DNA of 39,650 bases from Colwellia sp. C1TZA3 (GCF_007954265.1 NZ_VOLS01000040.1:1-39650), one strand, 5' to 3'. Numbered from the stretch's first letter, positions 17,056 through 26,089 are shown. A program made the numbers and translations. The notes: a model not told the origin generated them from the sequence alone.

Positions 17056-18122
17056 GTGTTTTTTCCTATAATAAATTCAGCAATTCGTTCACTGCAGTTC
17101 CCATCTATTTTACCGATTAAATATTCGGACATTTTAAGCCGATCAGCTGCTTTTAATTGTGGTGTGCTTAGATGTCTACCAACTTGTTGAACCAGTTCTT
17201 TCACATTTATCACTCGCTCTGCAACTTGTCCAAAATATGCTAAGTCATTATCTAATCTATTATGAAATCTAAATTTAAATATGCCGCGATAAGACCACCT
17301 TAGTTTATAAAAGTCACACCAAATTGCAGGTTTATTAAGCGCAGTGAATTCAAATAACGTAGAAGATGCATCACTTATCATTAATGAAGCGAGTTGCATA
17401 AATGGTAATATAGATACGTCACTGACATCACAAACATATACATTTTCGTAATTACCCCAATGTGTTAACTTTTTTTTCTGAGATTTATATCTACTTTTGA
17501 TCAAAGAAAAAAAGTGTGGTTTGATAATAAGATTGTATGTTTTAAAAAGCTCAGGAAAATTTTTGGGTAAACATTCAATAGAACTGGGATAAAAAGTAGG
17601 CGCATAAAGAATGGTTTTCTTGTTTGGGTCTAAAGTCAAACTTTTTAGTGTTACTAGCTCGTCAGTATTATTGATAATAGGGTCTAATTTTGCATAACCA
17701 GTATCAATAAAATCTTTAGCTGGAAAAAGCTCTTGTAGTCTTTTTAATCTGTGCTTTCCTTCCACAAACCGATACATTATTGGCGAGTTAGAAGCGTCGT
17801 AATAGCATGATTTTGGTCCAATACCATGCTGCATTAACGCCGTTTTTGAACAAGAATGTATATCGTCTAGTTCACTGGTTGCATTGCCAAATATTATCCA
17901 ATCAGGTTTTGCCTCTAAATAAGTTCTTTTAGCATCTTCTCTGTTATTTACCCATAAATAATCTAAGCCATGAGTTTTTACATAGTCTTCTAAGATATTA
18001 TTTAAATGTTCTTGTTGATATAAAATAAAAATACATTGGATGTTTTTAGCCTCTAATGCATCTTTTACTGGCAAATATTGCGGCACATAATAAAGGTGCT
18101 GGATATCAAAAAAAACTCGCAT
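17052..18122 (-). CDS. CDP-glycerol glycerophosphotransferase-like protein (upstream copy)
   Basis: A 356-residue protein of the same broad family as the downstream transferase but strongly diverged from it. Visible motifs are FDIQHLYYVPQYLPV at the N-terminus, LMQHGIGPKSCYY (acceptor His-Gly loop), TGYAKLDPII, ILYAPTFYPSS, IIKPHFFS and SDASSTLFEFTALNKPAIW. It is the first gene of the trio and ends in the start of the tagD-like gene. The pair could be a primase (first glycerol phosphate) and a polymerase, as TagB and TagF are, but which is which cannot be read from sequence. The 92-base gap upstream to the wzi-like gene holds no clear terminator, so read-through from it is possible. Confidence 0.78.
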   Translation of the reverse strand: MRVFFDIQHLYYVPQYLPVKDALEAKNIQCIFILYQQEHLNNILEDYVKTHGLDYLWVNNREDAKRTYLEAKPDWIIFGNATSELDDIHSCSKTALMQHGIGPKSCYYDASNSPIMYRFVEGKHRLKRLQELFPAKDFIDTGYAKLDPIINNTDELVTLKSLTLDPNKKTILYAPTFYPSSIECLPKNFPELFKTYNLIIKPHFFSLIKSRYKSQKKKLTHWGNYENVYVCDVSDVSILPFMQLASLMISDASSTLFEFTALNKPAIWCDFYKLRWSYRGIFKFRFHNRLDNDLAYFGQVAERVINVKELVQQVGRHLSTPQLKAADRLKMSEYLIGKIDGNCSERIAEFIIGKNT

Positions 18123-18214
18123 TAGTATCTCTCTTAAATTCTAATCGTAATGCTGGTGAGTTAATCCTTTAAAACCAGTTGTATAAGTGAATGCTTTATA
18201 TCAGCTCTAACTTT

Positions 18215-19651
18215 TTACCAAATATAAGAAATACTTGTCGCAATAAATTTTTTACCTAAGGTATCTTCACCAAAATTTAGGGTTAAATTAATAAAGGCAT
18301 TTTTAACCATTTTTTTAAACTTTAACTCTATTTCATGAGAACGTTGATAATCAGCGAGAATAGATGAGTCGACTGTAGCTGAACGGTAAAGCAGTGTCGT
18401 TTGTGCAAAGGTTTGTGTTTGCCAATCTAATCTTAAACTGGTTGCTGTACCGCTAGCAAGGTCATTTGTGGCCTTTAAATTACCCCACCAGTGGCCCATT
18501 TGTATCTGATCATTGGCATAGCCTTCGCCATAGATATGGTGAGCATACCATTCGGTATGAAATTTACTGTATTCTACATTGAGTGATAAAGACTCAGTCA
18601 AGTAAGGTATAAAAAGCCCAAAATTTTGTGCGATATTGCCCAGTTGGTAGTTTTTATGTTCTTTGGTATCTTCACCAGCATATTCATAAGTTAAGCTTAA
18701 GGGGAAATTAAAAGCAGTAATATCAAATTTATTGCTAATTGCAGCTTGCTGATTACCAAACTCTTGAGAGCAATCTTGTAATGTGGTGCCACCCCCGCCA
18801 CAATTGTCGCTATTAACAGGATCACTGATGCCATTCCAGACATCTTTTAATGAGATATCACCATCATCACCAGCAAACATTAATGTGCGGTTAAAACCAA
18901 TAGTCCACCAATCTAATGGTTGTAAACTAAGGTGTAGTGACATTAGCGCAGGTTTACCTGAAACAGGTACTTTTTCGCGATCGAACTGAATTCCGTTTTG
19001 TTTTTCTAATATAGCTATCGAAACCTCATATTTGATATTCCAATCGGTTAATAGTGCCGGATTACTAATAGTGACGTTAAGTGCTGGCTTTGCTTGCGTA
19101 GATAGAAGTAAAGCACCTTCTTGGGTCGGTGATAGCCAATGCTCTCGATAGCCAACATCTACTTGAAATACATCCCAACCAAAAGATATATAACTATTGT
19201 TAGGGACTACTTCACCATCATAAAAGGTGCCACCAGCGTTCAAAATCAGATGTTCATTAACTTGCCAAAAACTACTCGTTGTTATTTTGTAAGCATCATC
19301 GACATTTAACCCACGTTGATTCGCCACTAGCATGTCATCTTTAAATGAATGATTAAGTTGCAGCGAAAAATGGGTAACGGCTTGGGCTTTTTTATAACGT
19401 TTAATATAGGCTTTTAAGCGTTGATATAATGCTGGGTGACTATCTTTGACTTTTGCTAAATATCTATAAATAGTCGCCGCATGATAAGGTTTAGTTAATA
19501 ATGGTACCTTAGCAACGGTGGAAAGTTTTTCTAGCTCTAATTCAAACAGGGGATCTGTTTTCAAAGGGAGATAAGGCGAAACGCCATTGGCATGTGCCAA
19601 CAACGTTGTAGAGGTTAAAATAAATAAAAGTAGGGGTAAAAATAATTTCAA
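18215..19651 (-). CDS. Wzi-like capsule assembly outer-membrane protein
   Basis: A 478-residue protein with a signal peptide (MKLFLPLLLFILTSTTLLAHA, cleavage near residue 21), an N-terminal helical region (DPLFELELEKLSTVAKVPLLTKPYHAATIYRYL), and then many alternating beta strands that end at an aromatic-rich C-terminus (FIATSISYIW). This matches the capsule assembly Wzi family, whose E. coli member is an 18-strand outer-membrane barrel that attaches capsule to the cell surface. Motifs such as YREHWLSPTQEGALLLS and GFNRTLMFAGDD fit the family. Two Cys (near CGGGGTTLQDC) probably form a loop disulphide. It lies next to the glycerol-phosphate genes, so it may hold or pass their product, which is an inference from context. 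Confidence 0.82.
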   Translation of the reverse strand: MKLFLPLLLFILTSTTLLAHANGVSPYLPLKTDPLFELELEKLSTVAKVPLLTKPYHAATIYRYLAKVKDSHPALYQRLKAYIKRYKKAQAVTHFSLQLNHSFKDDMLVANQRGLNVDDAYKITTSSFWQVNEHLILNAGGTFYDGEVVPNNSYISFGWDVFQVDVGYREHWLSPTQEGALLLSTQAKPALNVTISNPALLTDWNIKYEVSIAILEKQNGIQFDREKVPVSGKPALMSLHLSLQPLDWWTIGFNRTLMFAGDDGDISLKDVWNGISDPVNSDNCGGGGTTLQDCSQEFGNQQAAISNKFDITAFNFPLSLTYEYAGEDTKEHKNYQLGNIAQNFGLFIPYLTESLSLNVEYSKFHTEWYAHHIYGEGYANDQIQMGHWWGNLKATNDLASGTATSLRLDWQTQTFAQTTLLYRSATVDSSILADYQRSHEIELKFKKMVKNAFINLTLNFGEDTLGKKFIATSISYIW

Positions 19652-19712
19652 AATATAAACTTAAATTTTATGGTTGATGTATAGGATAACGTCTTAAAAT
19701 ATAAAGAAAAAA

Positions 19713-20312
19713 TTAACCCCAGTTTTCCATGCTTGATTTACGCTTTGAAAATAAACGTGGTAAAATTAAACCTAATAGTAAACCAATACCCAACACGATT
19801 GCGCCATTAAAAAACCATCGCTTTTTAATACTAGTATCTTGATTTTTCAATTGTGATTTAGTTTCTGATAAATCCATATTGAGTGCTGAAATACTGTTTT
19901 GTAAGTCACTACGTTCAGATTTCAAGGTATCAATTTCGCTTATCGCATCGTTGAGTTGCTGAGTAACATCACTTTTACCTGATTGAAAACTCGCTAATTT
20001 CTCATTAAGATCAGCAATAGCATAGCGCATGCCGGGCTTTGTTGAGACAAGTTTACTTTCAATCCAGCCAGTACGGTCATTATCACTAATGATCTCGCTG
20101 TAATCATTATTAGATTTGCCGGTTAATTGTATTTTCTCACCCGAGTTTACCGTACCTTGTATACGGTAATTTTTACCTGCACCTGAATGCATATAAACAA
20201 TTAAATCTTCGGAAATATAACCGGTAGTTGTTGAGTTAGTAGACTCCTCGGCAAAAGAGAATAAGGAAGTAAAAAATAATAGTGCAACGAATTTTTGTTT
20301 TATGTTTATCAT
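19713..20312 (-). CDS. ygiM: SH3-domain membrane protein, YgiM/TIGR04211 family
   Basis: A 199-residue envelope protein. The ATG at 20312 (MINIKQKFVALLFFTSLFSFAEE) is chosen because it gives a normal signal peptide; the longer frame adds 23 residues before it. The order is signal peptide (1-20), a bacterial SH3 domain (about 30-95, GYISEDLIVYMHSGAGKNYRIQGTVNSGE...GWIES), a coiled coil (about 110-165), and a membrane helix near the end (WFFNGAIVLGIGLLLGLILP) with a basic tail. This is the YgiM layout. It is divergent from ygiF, as in E. coli, where cca follows ygiM. Its function is unknown beyond an envelope role. Confidence 0.85.
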   Translation of the reverse strand: MINIKQKFVALLFFTSLFSFAEESTNSTTTGYISEDLIVYMHSGAGKNYRIQGTVNSGEKIQLTGKSNNDYSEIISDNDRTGWIESKLVSTKPGMRYAIADLNEKLASFQSGKSDVTQQLNDAISEIDTLKSERSDLQNSISALNMDLSETKSQLKNQDTSIKKRWFFNGAIVLGIGLLLGLILPRLFSKRKSSMENWG

Positions 20313-20518
20313 GAAATAACCAATAGCGCCATTTAAACAGAGAATGGCAAAGATAGTAGGACGTTGCAGGAATGATAGCAAGTGGAGTCGCTTAGATTTT
20401 TAAGATTTTTGATATAAATTATGAATCATGTAAGATTGACACTATTATTAGCTGTGATTGTACAAAAAAAATCTTGCTGCAGTTAATAAACTTGATTTAT
20501 AACTAATATTGGAAAAGT

Positions 20519-22030
20519 ATGACGACCGAAATAGAGCTTAAATATTTAGTTTTAGGCAATGATACCAAAGAAAAAATAACCCAAACACTTAATCGGGAAA
20601 ATATTCACTTTAGCTATCAAGAAAAGCAACTCGCTAATTGCTACTTTGATACGCCAGAGTTAAATTTGCGACAACATGATATGGGCTTGAGAGTTCGCCG
20701 AAGCAATAGTCATATCGAGCAAACCATTAAAACAGCAGGGCAGGTTGTAGGTGGTCTACATAGTCGCCCTGAATACAATGTTGATATTGAAAGTGATCTG
20801 CCGATTTTAAGGCTTTTCCCAAATGAAATTTGGCAACCAGGCCAATCGGTTGACACTATTCAACATGAGCTGGTTGTTTTATTCCACACTGATTTTAAAC
20901 GTTGTACCTGGTTAATTACCGATGTCAGTGGCAATGTGGTTGAACTGGCTTACGATCAAGGCGAAGTGGCTAGCGCGGAGCAAAAAGAGAGCATTCATGA
21001 GCTGGAATTTGAATTGGTTCAGGGTGATAAATCTGCATTATTTACTTTAGCATCGTTGCTTTTTAAAGAGCTAGCACTGCGTCCAGGCTTAAAAAGTAAA
21101 GCGGCACGAGGTTATGCGCTTTGGCGACCTGAGCCAGTAGTAGAAGCCGGTCCACAACAAAGTTTTATTTGCCATAATCGTAAGGATTCAATTGCTAACG
21201 CTTTCACCGATGGACTAAGTCACGGACTTACCCGGCTGCAAAATAGTATTGAGGCTTATTTAGCGACTCCAACTTTGCACGAATTAGTGCAAGTAAAAGC
21301 CAACTTAGCAGTCATTCGTCATGGCTTTTGGTTATTTGCAGACTACTTATCACCAGATGAATTACTGATCAGAGACGAATTAAGTCATTTTTTGCATTTA
21401 CTTGCTTGGGTTGATAACGCGATACACTTGCAAGAACTGACCAATAAAACCGGTAATTACCGTAAAAAACTTGATTTTAGCAAGCAATTAATCGACCAAC
21501 TGCAAATAGAAAAACGTCGCTTTCCTAATAGTGGGGATATTTGCCAGTTGTTACATAGTAGCCGTTTTAATCAACTGCAACTGTCGATATTACAAGGCTA
21601 TTTAGCGCGTAGTCAGCATACTAATATTGTCAATAAAGCAGGCGATGATATGTTGATTAAATTTGCTCAAGATAAAATTCAATTGAGCCTAAGTGAAATT
21701 AGTACAAAGATGAAGAGCATGGCTAGTTCAGACTGTCAGCAATATATTGCACAAAGTAAATTACTGTATCGCAGTTCATTAACGGGTACTTGGCTTGCTG
21801 GACTGTTTGATAATGATTTACGTGATAAATTTCGCCGGCCTTGGCTAGACTTACAACAAGGTATAAGCGAATTACAGTCACTGTGGATTATTCAGCTGCA
21901 ATTAGAAAAACTTTTCGAACCACCAAAAAAACTTGTGCAGTGGCAGCAGAGTAAAGTACAAGGCTTGTTATTGGCATTAGACAATACGAAAGCTACTGCT
22001 ATTGCGATGGAACCGTATTGGCTTGAGTAA
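20519..22030 (+). CDS. ygiF: CYTH-CHAD inorganic triphosphatase
   Basis: A 503-residue protein with an N-terminal CYTH domain (about 1-200) and a C-terminal CHAD domain (about 215-490). The CYTH signature EIELK (residues 4-8) is intact, as are the tunnel residues in CYFDTPELNLRQHDMGLRVRR and EQTIKT. E. coli YgiF, with the same layout, hydrolyses tripolyphosphate. CHAD domains are His-rich helical bundles that bind polyphosphate; conserved His residues are seen in VIRHGFWLF and LSHFLHLLAW. It is divergent from ygiM across 206 bases. No glnE follows, unlike in E. coli. Confidence 0.9.
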   Translation: MTTEIELKYLVLGNDTKEKITQTLNRENIHFSYQEKQLANCYFDTPELNLRQHDMGLRVRRSNSHIEQTIKTAGQVVGGLHSRPEYNVDIESDLPILRLFPNEIWQPGQSVDTIQHELVVLFHTDFKRCTWLITDVSGNVVELAYDQGEVASAEQKESIHELEFELVQGDKSALFTLASLLFKELALRPGLKSKAARGYALWRPEPVVEAGPQQSFICHNRKDSIANAFTDGLSHGLTRLQNSIEAYLATPTLHELVQVKANLAVIRHGFWLFADYLSPDELLIRDELSHFLHLLAWVDNAIHLQELTNKTGNYRKKLDFSKQLIDQLQIEKRRFPNSGDICQLLHSSRFNQLQLSILQGYLARSQHTNIVNKAGDDMLIKFAQDKIQLSLSEISTKMKSMASSDCQQYIAQSKLLYRSSLTGTWLAGLFDNDLRDKFRRPWLDLQQGISELQSLWIIQLQLEKLFEPPKKLVQWQQSKVQGLLLALDNTKATAIAMEPYWLE

Positions 22031-22106
22031 TGTTAACAGCTAGAATTTATCATTAAGTGATTGATATTTATTAATAGCTGATGAATAACCGAGCAATAAA
22101 CTCAAT

Positions 22107-22149
22107 AATAGCCAAACAATAGCTTAGTAAATCATTAGGCTATTTTTTT
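22107..22149 (+). terminator. Weak terminator candidate after ygiF
   Basis: AATAGCC (22107-22113) can pair with GGCTATT (22138-22144), which runs into six T. The loop is long (24 bases) and partly self-complementary. It lies 77 bases after ygiF. The rest of the gap up to 22318 shows only short direct repeats (GCTCTAACCAA / GCTCTAACTAA). Confidence 0.4.
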
Positions 22150-22318
22150 AGTAATATAATCAGAACAGAACAAAACAAAACAGTAAGTTAAGCGCCAAAA
22201 CTCATTATTAACAAGCGTTTTTAGCTAAGGTTTTTTTCAAGGTTTTAAGCTCTAACCAAGCTCTAACTAAGTTTAGCGATGTTAACTAAATAAGCTATAA
22301 GGTTAATTCTTAAGACGT

Positions 22319-22933
22319 TTACGCTGAAGAGTTTTTAGCTTGGTTACGCTGTTGGGCTAGCGCTTGAAGCTGTTTTGATTGCTGATGCAAACTATGTCGC
22401 ACTAATGCTTCTTGATCCTCTTCACGAATATGATGAAAAATTACCTTGTATTGATTTTCGCTGTCAATGATTTCACTATTAACGATTTCGCCAATACAAT
22501 AAAGCGCGGTATTTTCATCAGCAAAAAATAATTTTAATTCAAGAAAGTTACCGGTGTTGAAGATTTTAGATGCATTGGCTTTAAAAATAATACCACCACC
22601 ACCAAATTTAATTGCTTGAAATCCTGTGTTTACATCGTTTTGTTGACTAAGAATGTAACCTATCAGTAGGTCCATTTTTTTCGCTTGATGATTAAGGTAA
22701 TCCAATAAATTACTAGCAACACCTGTTACGGCTTGTAGCGCGCGCAGGGCGCTTTGATCGACGGTATTTACTTCTGCCGCTATTTTAAACGGTGCCGGCA
22801 TATTTTCAATAAACTGCTGATAATTCGGTAACTGTGTTAGCTCGATAACACTAGCGTTGATGTTAAAAGCATAATTTATCGAAAAAAACTCATCAAATTG
22901 AGCTAGTTTTGTCTGATGGTCAGCGGTTGTCAT
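22319..22933 (-). CDS. PilZ-like domain protein
   Basis: A 204-residue cytoplasmic protein. The region 110-175 has the beta-barrel pattern of PilZ proteins (GFQAIKFGGGGIIFKANASKIFNTGNFLELKLFF...YCIGEIVNSE...YKVIFHHIREEDQEALVRHSLHQQ). The ending IREEDQEALVRHSLHQQ is typical of PilZ proteins in marine Gammaproteobacteria. The c-di-GMP motifs are weak: no clear RxxxR, and NxSxxG is replaced by KFGGGG, so binding is doubtful. Residues 1-100 form an N-terminal domain I do not recognise. It is last in a probable thrE-tetR-pilZ operon, 11 bases after the regulator. Confidence 0.7.
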   Translation of the reverse strand: MTTADHQTKLAQFDEFFSINYAFNINASVIELTQLPNYQQFIENMPAPFKIAAEVNTVDQSALRALQAVTGVASNLLDYLNHQAKKMDLLIGYILSQQNDVNTGFQAIKFGGGGIIFKANASKIFNTGNFLELKLFFADENTALYCIGEIVNSEIIDSENQYKVIFHHIREEDQEALVRHSLHQQSKQLQALAQQRNQAKNSSA

Positions 22934-22944
22934 AAATAAATACC

Positions 22945-23589
22945 TTATAATTTTCCTAAGTTGCCTAATTCACTATTTGAATTAAGTTTATGCGTACTCG
23001 CGAGAAACACGTTAACTGCACATTCACACATTTCATCAATTTGGCTTTCTTGAGCGTAGATGCCGTCAATAACCAAACGCGCGATACCATGCAAAGTAGC
23101 CCAAGTGACTTGTGCCAACCTTAAGGTTTTTTCTTCTTCGATAATAATGCCTTGTTCTTGCCATAACTTGGTCATTTCAACTTGGTAGTTAAAACTTGCA
23201 TAGGCAATTTTCTTTAACGCTGCAGTGCTATTATTTTCTTTCCAAATAGCCCGGCCAAACATCAGCTCGTATAACGAGGGGTTACTCGTAGCAAAGCCGA
23301 TATAAGCATGGACAAAATTACGATACTTCTCTTCATTGGATAGTTTTTTTTCAGAAAAAATTTCACTAACGCGCTGGTGCCATTGTGCAAAACCTTGTTC
23401 AGCAATGGCACATAATAAATCATTTTTATCAGTAAAATGATGATAGGCGGCGGTACGCGAAACACCAATGCGTTCGGCGAGTTTACGTAACGACAAGCCT
23501 TCAATGCCGGCTTCTGTCACCATTTCTGTTGCGGTAATGACTAACGACTTACGTAAATCACCATGGTGATATTTTGTTTTGGTTGCCAT
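22945..23589 (-). CDS. TetR/AcrR family transcriptional regulator
   Basis: A 214-residue dimeric repressor. The N-terminal helix-turn-helix is clear: YHHGDLRKSLVITATEMVTEAGIEGLSLRKLAERIGVSRTAAYHHFTDKNDLLCAIAEQGF (about 7-66). The ligand domain (67-200) contains YIGFATSNPSLYELMFGRAIW and ATLHGIARLVIDGIYA, like the TetR_C_13/WHG-type ligand domains. The ligand is unknown. It is placed between thrE and the PilZ-like gene in one direction, so an autoregulated operon is plausible, but no operator was found with confidence. Confidence 0.88.
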   Translation of the reverse strand: MATKTKYHHGDLRKSLVITATEMVTEAGIEGLSLRKLAERIGVSRTAAYHHFTDKNDLLCAIAEQGFAQWHQRVSEIFSEKKLSNEEKYRNFVHAYIGFATSNPSLYELMFGRAIWKENNSTAALKKIAYASFNYQVEMTKLWQEQGIIIEEEKTLRLAQVTWATLHGIARLVIDGIYAQESQIDEMCECAVNVFLASTHKLNSNSELGNLGKL

Positions 23590-23620
23590 TAGTTAAACAG
23601 CCTAGCGTTATTGTTTGTGA

Positions 23621-24847
23621 TCAAAGGACTTTTCTCGATGGAAATGCAACATTAGCAAATATTAATCCAGCTACTAATGACATAAAAATTAGAAAGGTTT
23701 GTGAGCCAATGTCAGTGGCATTTAACATCGTTTGTCCCGATACCGCATTGCTTAAACCAATATACACTTTACTGCCTGGTACCAATACAACTAAGCCCAT
23801 TAATTTAACAATACTTGAGGGTAGATTCATAATACGTGAAAAAATACTACTGTATATACCTAGTGCAAAGGCACCAACAAAAGCGCCAAGGGCAACACCT
23901 AAATATTCAGCGCCAATGATACTCGCACCAAAGGCAATATAGCCTGAAATAATCCCCCAAGGTGCGTCTTTTTTACGACACTTAAATAAAATGACTAAGC
24001 TAATTGATAAGGTAGTAACCGCTGCCCATGAGGTCCAATTAGGCGTGCTAGGTGGTTGAATAAAAGCGATTTCACCCCAGAGCATTTTCCCTAGCGCGAT
24101 GCCTAAAACACCACCAAAATAAATTTTAAATAAGATCATCAAGGCATCCATCAGCCTTGCGGTACCTGAGATCAAATTTCGTGCGGCAAGCTCAGATAAA
24201 GCCAAAGTTAACGACAAGCCCGGAATAAACGCGATAATACTCGACAAAACCACCAGCGGGATATTAATGCTGGGATCTATTAAGGCAATCGCGGTTGCTA
24301 AAATAGCGGTAGTCATCGCAGCAATGGGCTCTAACATATCTGTGACACGGCGCGAACGTTCTGCGCCAAAGGCAAATAAGCAAACCACAAAGCCCAGTAA
24401 GGTTGACCAAAAAACGTCATTCCAACTGGTGTGCATTAACATGGCAAAAGCGCCACTTGAAGCGCCAAAAGCTAGAAAGGTTAAAAATCGTCCGTAAGGA
24501 TTAGGTTTGTTGGCAATTTCATCTAATCGTTCAATGGCTTCTGATAGTGTACGTTGACCTGAGGTGAGTTCGTCAACTAATTCGTCGGCACGAGCCAATG
24601 AACCTAAATCGAGATCACCTGGCGCAACACGCAGAATATGATTGTAATCTTGATTTTCGTCATCTTCAGATAAAATAAAGGTTAGCGATGTTGGGCTAAT
24701 AACAAAAGAGCCAAAAACATTTAAGCTTTTTGATACATCGGCTAAATGCGCCTCTAATCGATAAGCTGGAGTACCGAATTTATGTAAAGCTTTACCTAAA
24801 CGAATTATAAATCGACGTTTATCGATAAAACTATCAGTATTTGTCAT
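23621..24847 (-). CDS. Threonine/serine exporter family protein (ThrE-like)
   Basis: A 408-residue inner-membrane protein with a soluble N-terminal domain of about 120 residues and then about ten membrane helices. The N-terminal part carries the ThrE hallmarks LGKALHKFGTPAYRLEAHLADVS and the FxxSPTSL-type region, followed by a Pro/Gly-rich transmembrane core (FAFGASSGAFAMLM, FIPGLSLTLALSELAARNLISGTARLMDAL). The C-terminal half is the second ThrE-type domain (GIISGYIAFGASIIGAEYLG, VLVPGSKVYIGLS). It is predicted to export threonine or serine, driven by proton motive force as in Corynebacterium ThrE. It is first in a gene trio with tetR and pilZ. Confidence 0.88.
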   Translation of the reverse strand: MTNTDSFIDKRRFIIRLGKALHKFGTPAYRLEAHLADVSKSLNVFGSFVISPTSLTFILSEDDENQDYNHILRVAPGDLDLGSLARADELVDELTSGQRTLSEAIERLDEIANKPNPYGRFLTFLAFGASSGAFAMLMHTSWNDVFWSTLLGFVVCLFAFGAERSRRVTDMLEPIAAMTTAILATAIALIDPSINIPLVVLSSIIAFIPGLSLTLALSELAARNLISGTARLMDALMILFKIYFGGVLGIALGKMLWGEIAFIQPPSTPNWTSWAAVTTLSISLVILFKCRKKDAPWGIISGYIAFGASIIGAEYLGVALGAFVGAFALGIYSSIFSRIMNLPSSIVKLMGLVVLVPGSKVYIGLSNAVSGQTMLNATDIGSQTFLIFMSLVAGLIFANVAFPSRKVL

Positions 24848-24965
24848 GGAAATTTCGTTAATATTGAAAATAATTTTCTATGGTAAATGATTAATTTTAA
24901 AATGAAAGCACAGATGTCAGATCTTGATAAATTTGTCAGATTATCTTAGCTTAAGAAAGTTTGCA

Positions 24966-25008
24966 GATAGTTCAAATCTCGGTATGATGTTTGAACTATC
25001 GAGATTTG
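24966..25008. promoter_or_regulatory. Nested, mutually exclusive inverted repeats upstream of a small membrane-protein gene
   Basis: GATAGTTCAAA (24966-24976) is a perfect 11 bp inverted repeat of TTTGAACTATC (24990-25000). CAAATCTCG (24973-24981) is a perfect 9 bp inverted repeat of CGAGATTTG (25000-25008). The arms overlap, so only one hairpin can form at a time in RNA. It lies between divergent thrE and the small gene at 25054. It could be two overlapping protein operators or an RNA switch. There is no T run, so it is not a terminator. Confidence 0.55.
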
Positions 25009-25053
25009 CTAGTTCTCGAAAATTCAACAGGCGCTAGTAGGGTGACAAGTATT

Positions 25054-25227
25054 ATGACGTTATTGCTTATTTTATTTTGTGTATTTTCGGCCGTTGCCTT
25101 GATGGTGGTTTTAGGACAACGTTTTGGCAAGCCAATGGCAGTAGAGCAGCAGCAAAAATATTCTAAAATACTATGGCTAGTGGTATTTATCGCCATTATT
25201 GCGGCTATTATTCGCCAGATGTTGTAA
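25054..25227 (+). CDS. Small two-helix membrane protein, unknown function
   Basis: A 57-residue protein from the ATG at 25054; a TTG start at 24991 would add 21 residues that overlap the nested inverted repeat. GGGTGA about 10 bases upstream serves as ribosome site. It has two membrane helices: residues about 2-20 (TLLLILFCVFSAVALMVVL) and about 38-54 (LWLVVFIAIIAAII), joined by a polar loop GQRFGKPMAVEQQQKYSK. I do not recognise the family. It stands alone, divergent from thrE and convergent with the NRDE gene. Confidence 0.65.
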   Translation: MTLLLILFCVFSAVALMVVLGQRFGKPMAVEQQQKYSKILWLVVFIAIIAAIIRQML

Positions 25228-25286
25228 TAGCCAGCGTTCTTTATAGAGCTCTGACATTTTTATCAAGAGAGTATTAAAAGTACCGT

Positions 25287-26051
25287 TTAGCTTTTTTTGC
25301 TCGGCTCAATATTGAACTTGTTTTGATTTAGTACCTCGCCAGCTCTATTGTAGTCACGTTCGTAAACTTCAATACTACCTATTTTTGATTGTAAAATTAT
25401 AGCTGTTGAACGTGTGCCATAGTCAGGCGATACGATAAAGATACTGCTAAGTAGCGACTCCAACTCTTCGCTTATGCCGGTCGCTGGTAAGTGCTGCTCT
25501 TGTGCAAGCTCTCGGTTCATCATAACAGCAAAAAACTCTTCAATATTCACCTTGTTTGCCATAATTAAACTTTCCAAGGTATTTATGCCTAAAGTCATTT
25601 TTGGCCAAATATCATCTAATGCGCCATTACAAACGCTATGAAAGCCAGCTTTAAGGTTGATAAAATTTTTATTAACACTGTCAAATGCTTGTAAATTATC
25701 TAACGGACCAAAAACGAGATTAAAGTCGTTGTATTGATCTGACACTTGCGATAAATGTTGCTGGGTTTTAAGATCTCCGTCTTTCAATGCTCGCACAACT
25801 AAATCACCACGAGAGTGTTTTTTCGCATCAAAACTTGTTGGCCGACGAAAGTTAGTTAAGGCCGAGAAATAGCCTTCAGGGTTCAAGCCAAGCCAAGTAC
25901 CTTGTGCTTGTAAATCTTTACCTGCGAGCATCTTTTGTTCTGGCCACCAGTGCATATTTTGCGTTGGCCGTTGATGAAATTCATCACGATTAGCACAGAT
26001 AATAACCGGATAGTCAGGGTGTTGTTCAACAGCGATAAACAAAATGCACAT
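25287..26051 (-). CDS. NRDE/TANGO2 family protein
   Basis: A 254-residue protein with Cys2 directly after the start Met and the family signature ANRDEFHQRPT (about 20-30), then WLGLNPEGYFSALTNFR. The fold is an N-terminal nucleophile hydrolase type, with Cys2 as the possible nucleophile. Members are linked to haem handling in bacteria and eukaryotes; the exact reaction is not settled. The gene is single. The MITE family A copy lies just upstream of its start (26090-26250), in the place where its promoter would be expected. Confidence 0.85.
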   Translation of the reverse strand: MCILFIAVEQHPDYPVIICANRDEFHQRPTQNMHWWPEQKMLAGKDLQAQGTWLGLNPEGYFSALTNFRRPTSFDAKKHSRGDLVVRALKDGDLKTQQHLSQVSDQYNDFNLVFGPLDNLQAFDSVNKNFINLKAGFHSVCNGALDDIWPKMTLGINTLESLIMANKVNIEEFFAVMMNRELAQEQHLPATGISEELESLLSSIFIVSPDYGTRSTAIILQSKIGSIEVYERDYNRAGEVLNQNKFNIEPSKKS

Positions 26052-26089
26052 ATAAAGGTTTTCTCCAAAATAGGGGTATAAATGGTGCT

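Noticed and set aside
24991-25053. TTG start extending the small membrane protein by 21 residues
   Set aside because: The added residues are polar and overlap the nested inverted repeats, whereas the ATG at 25054 has a purine-rich site upstream and begins directly with a membrane helix.
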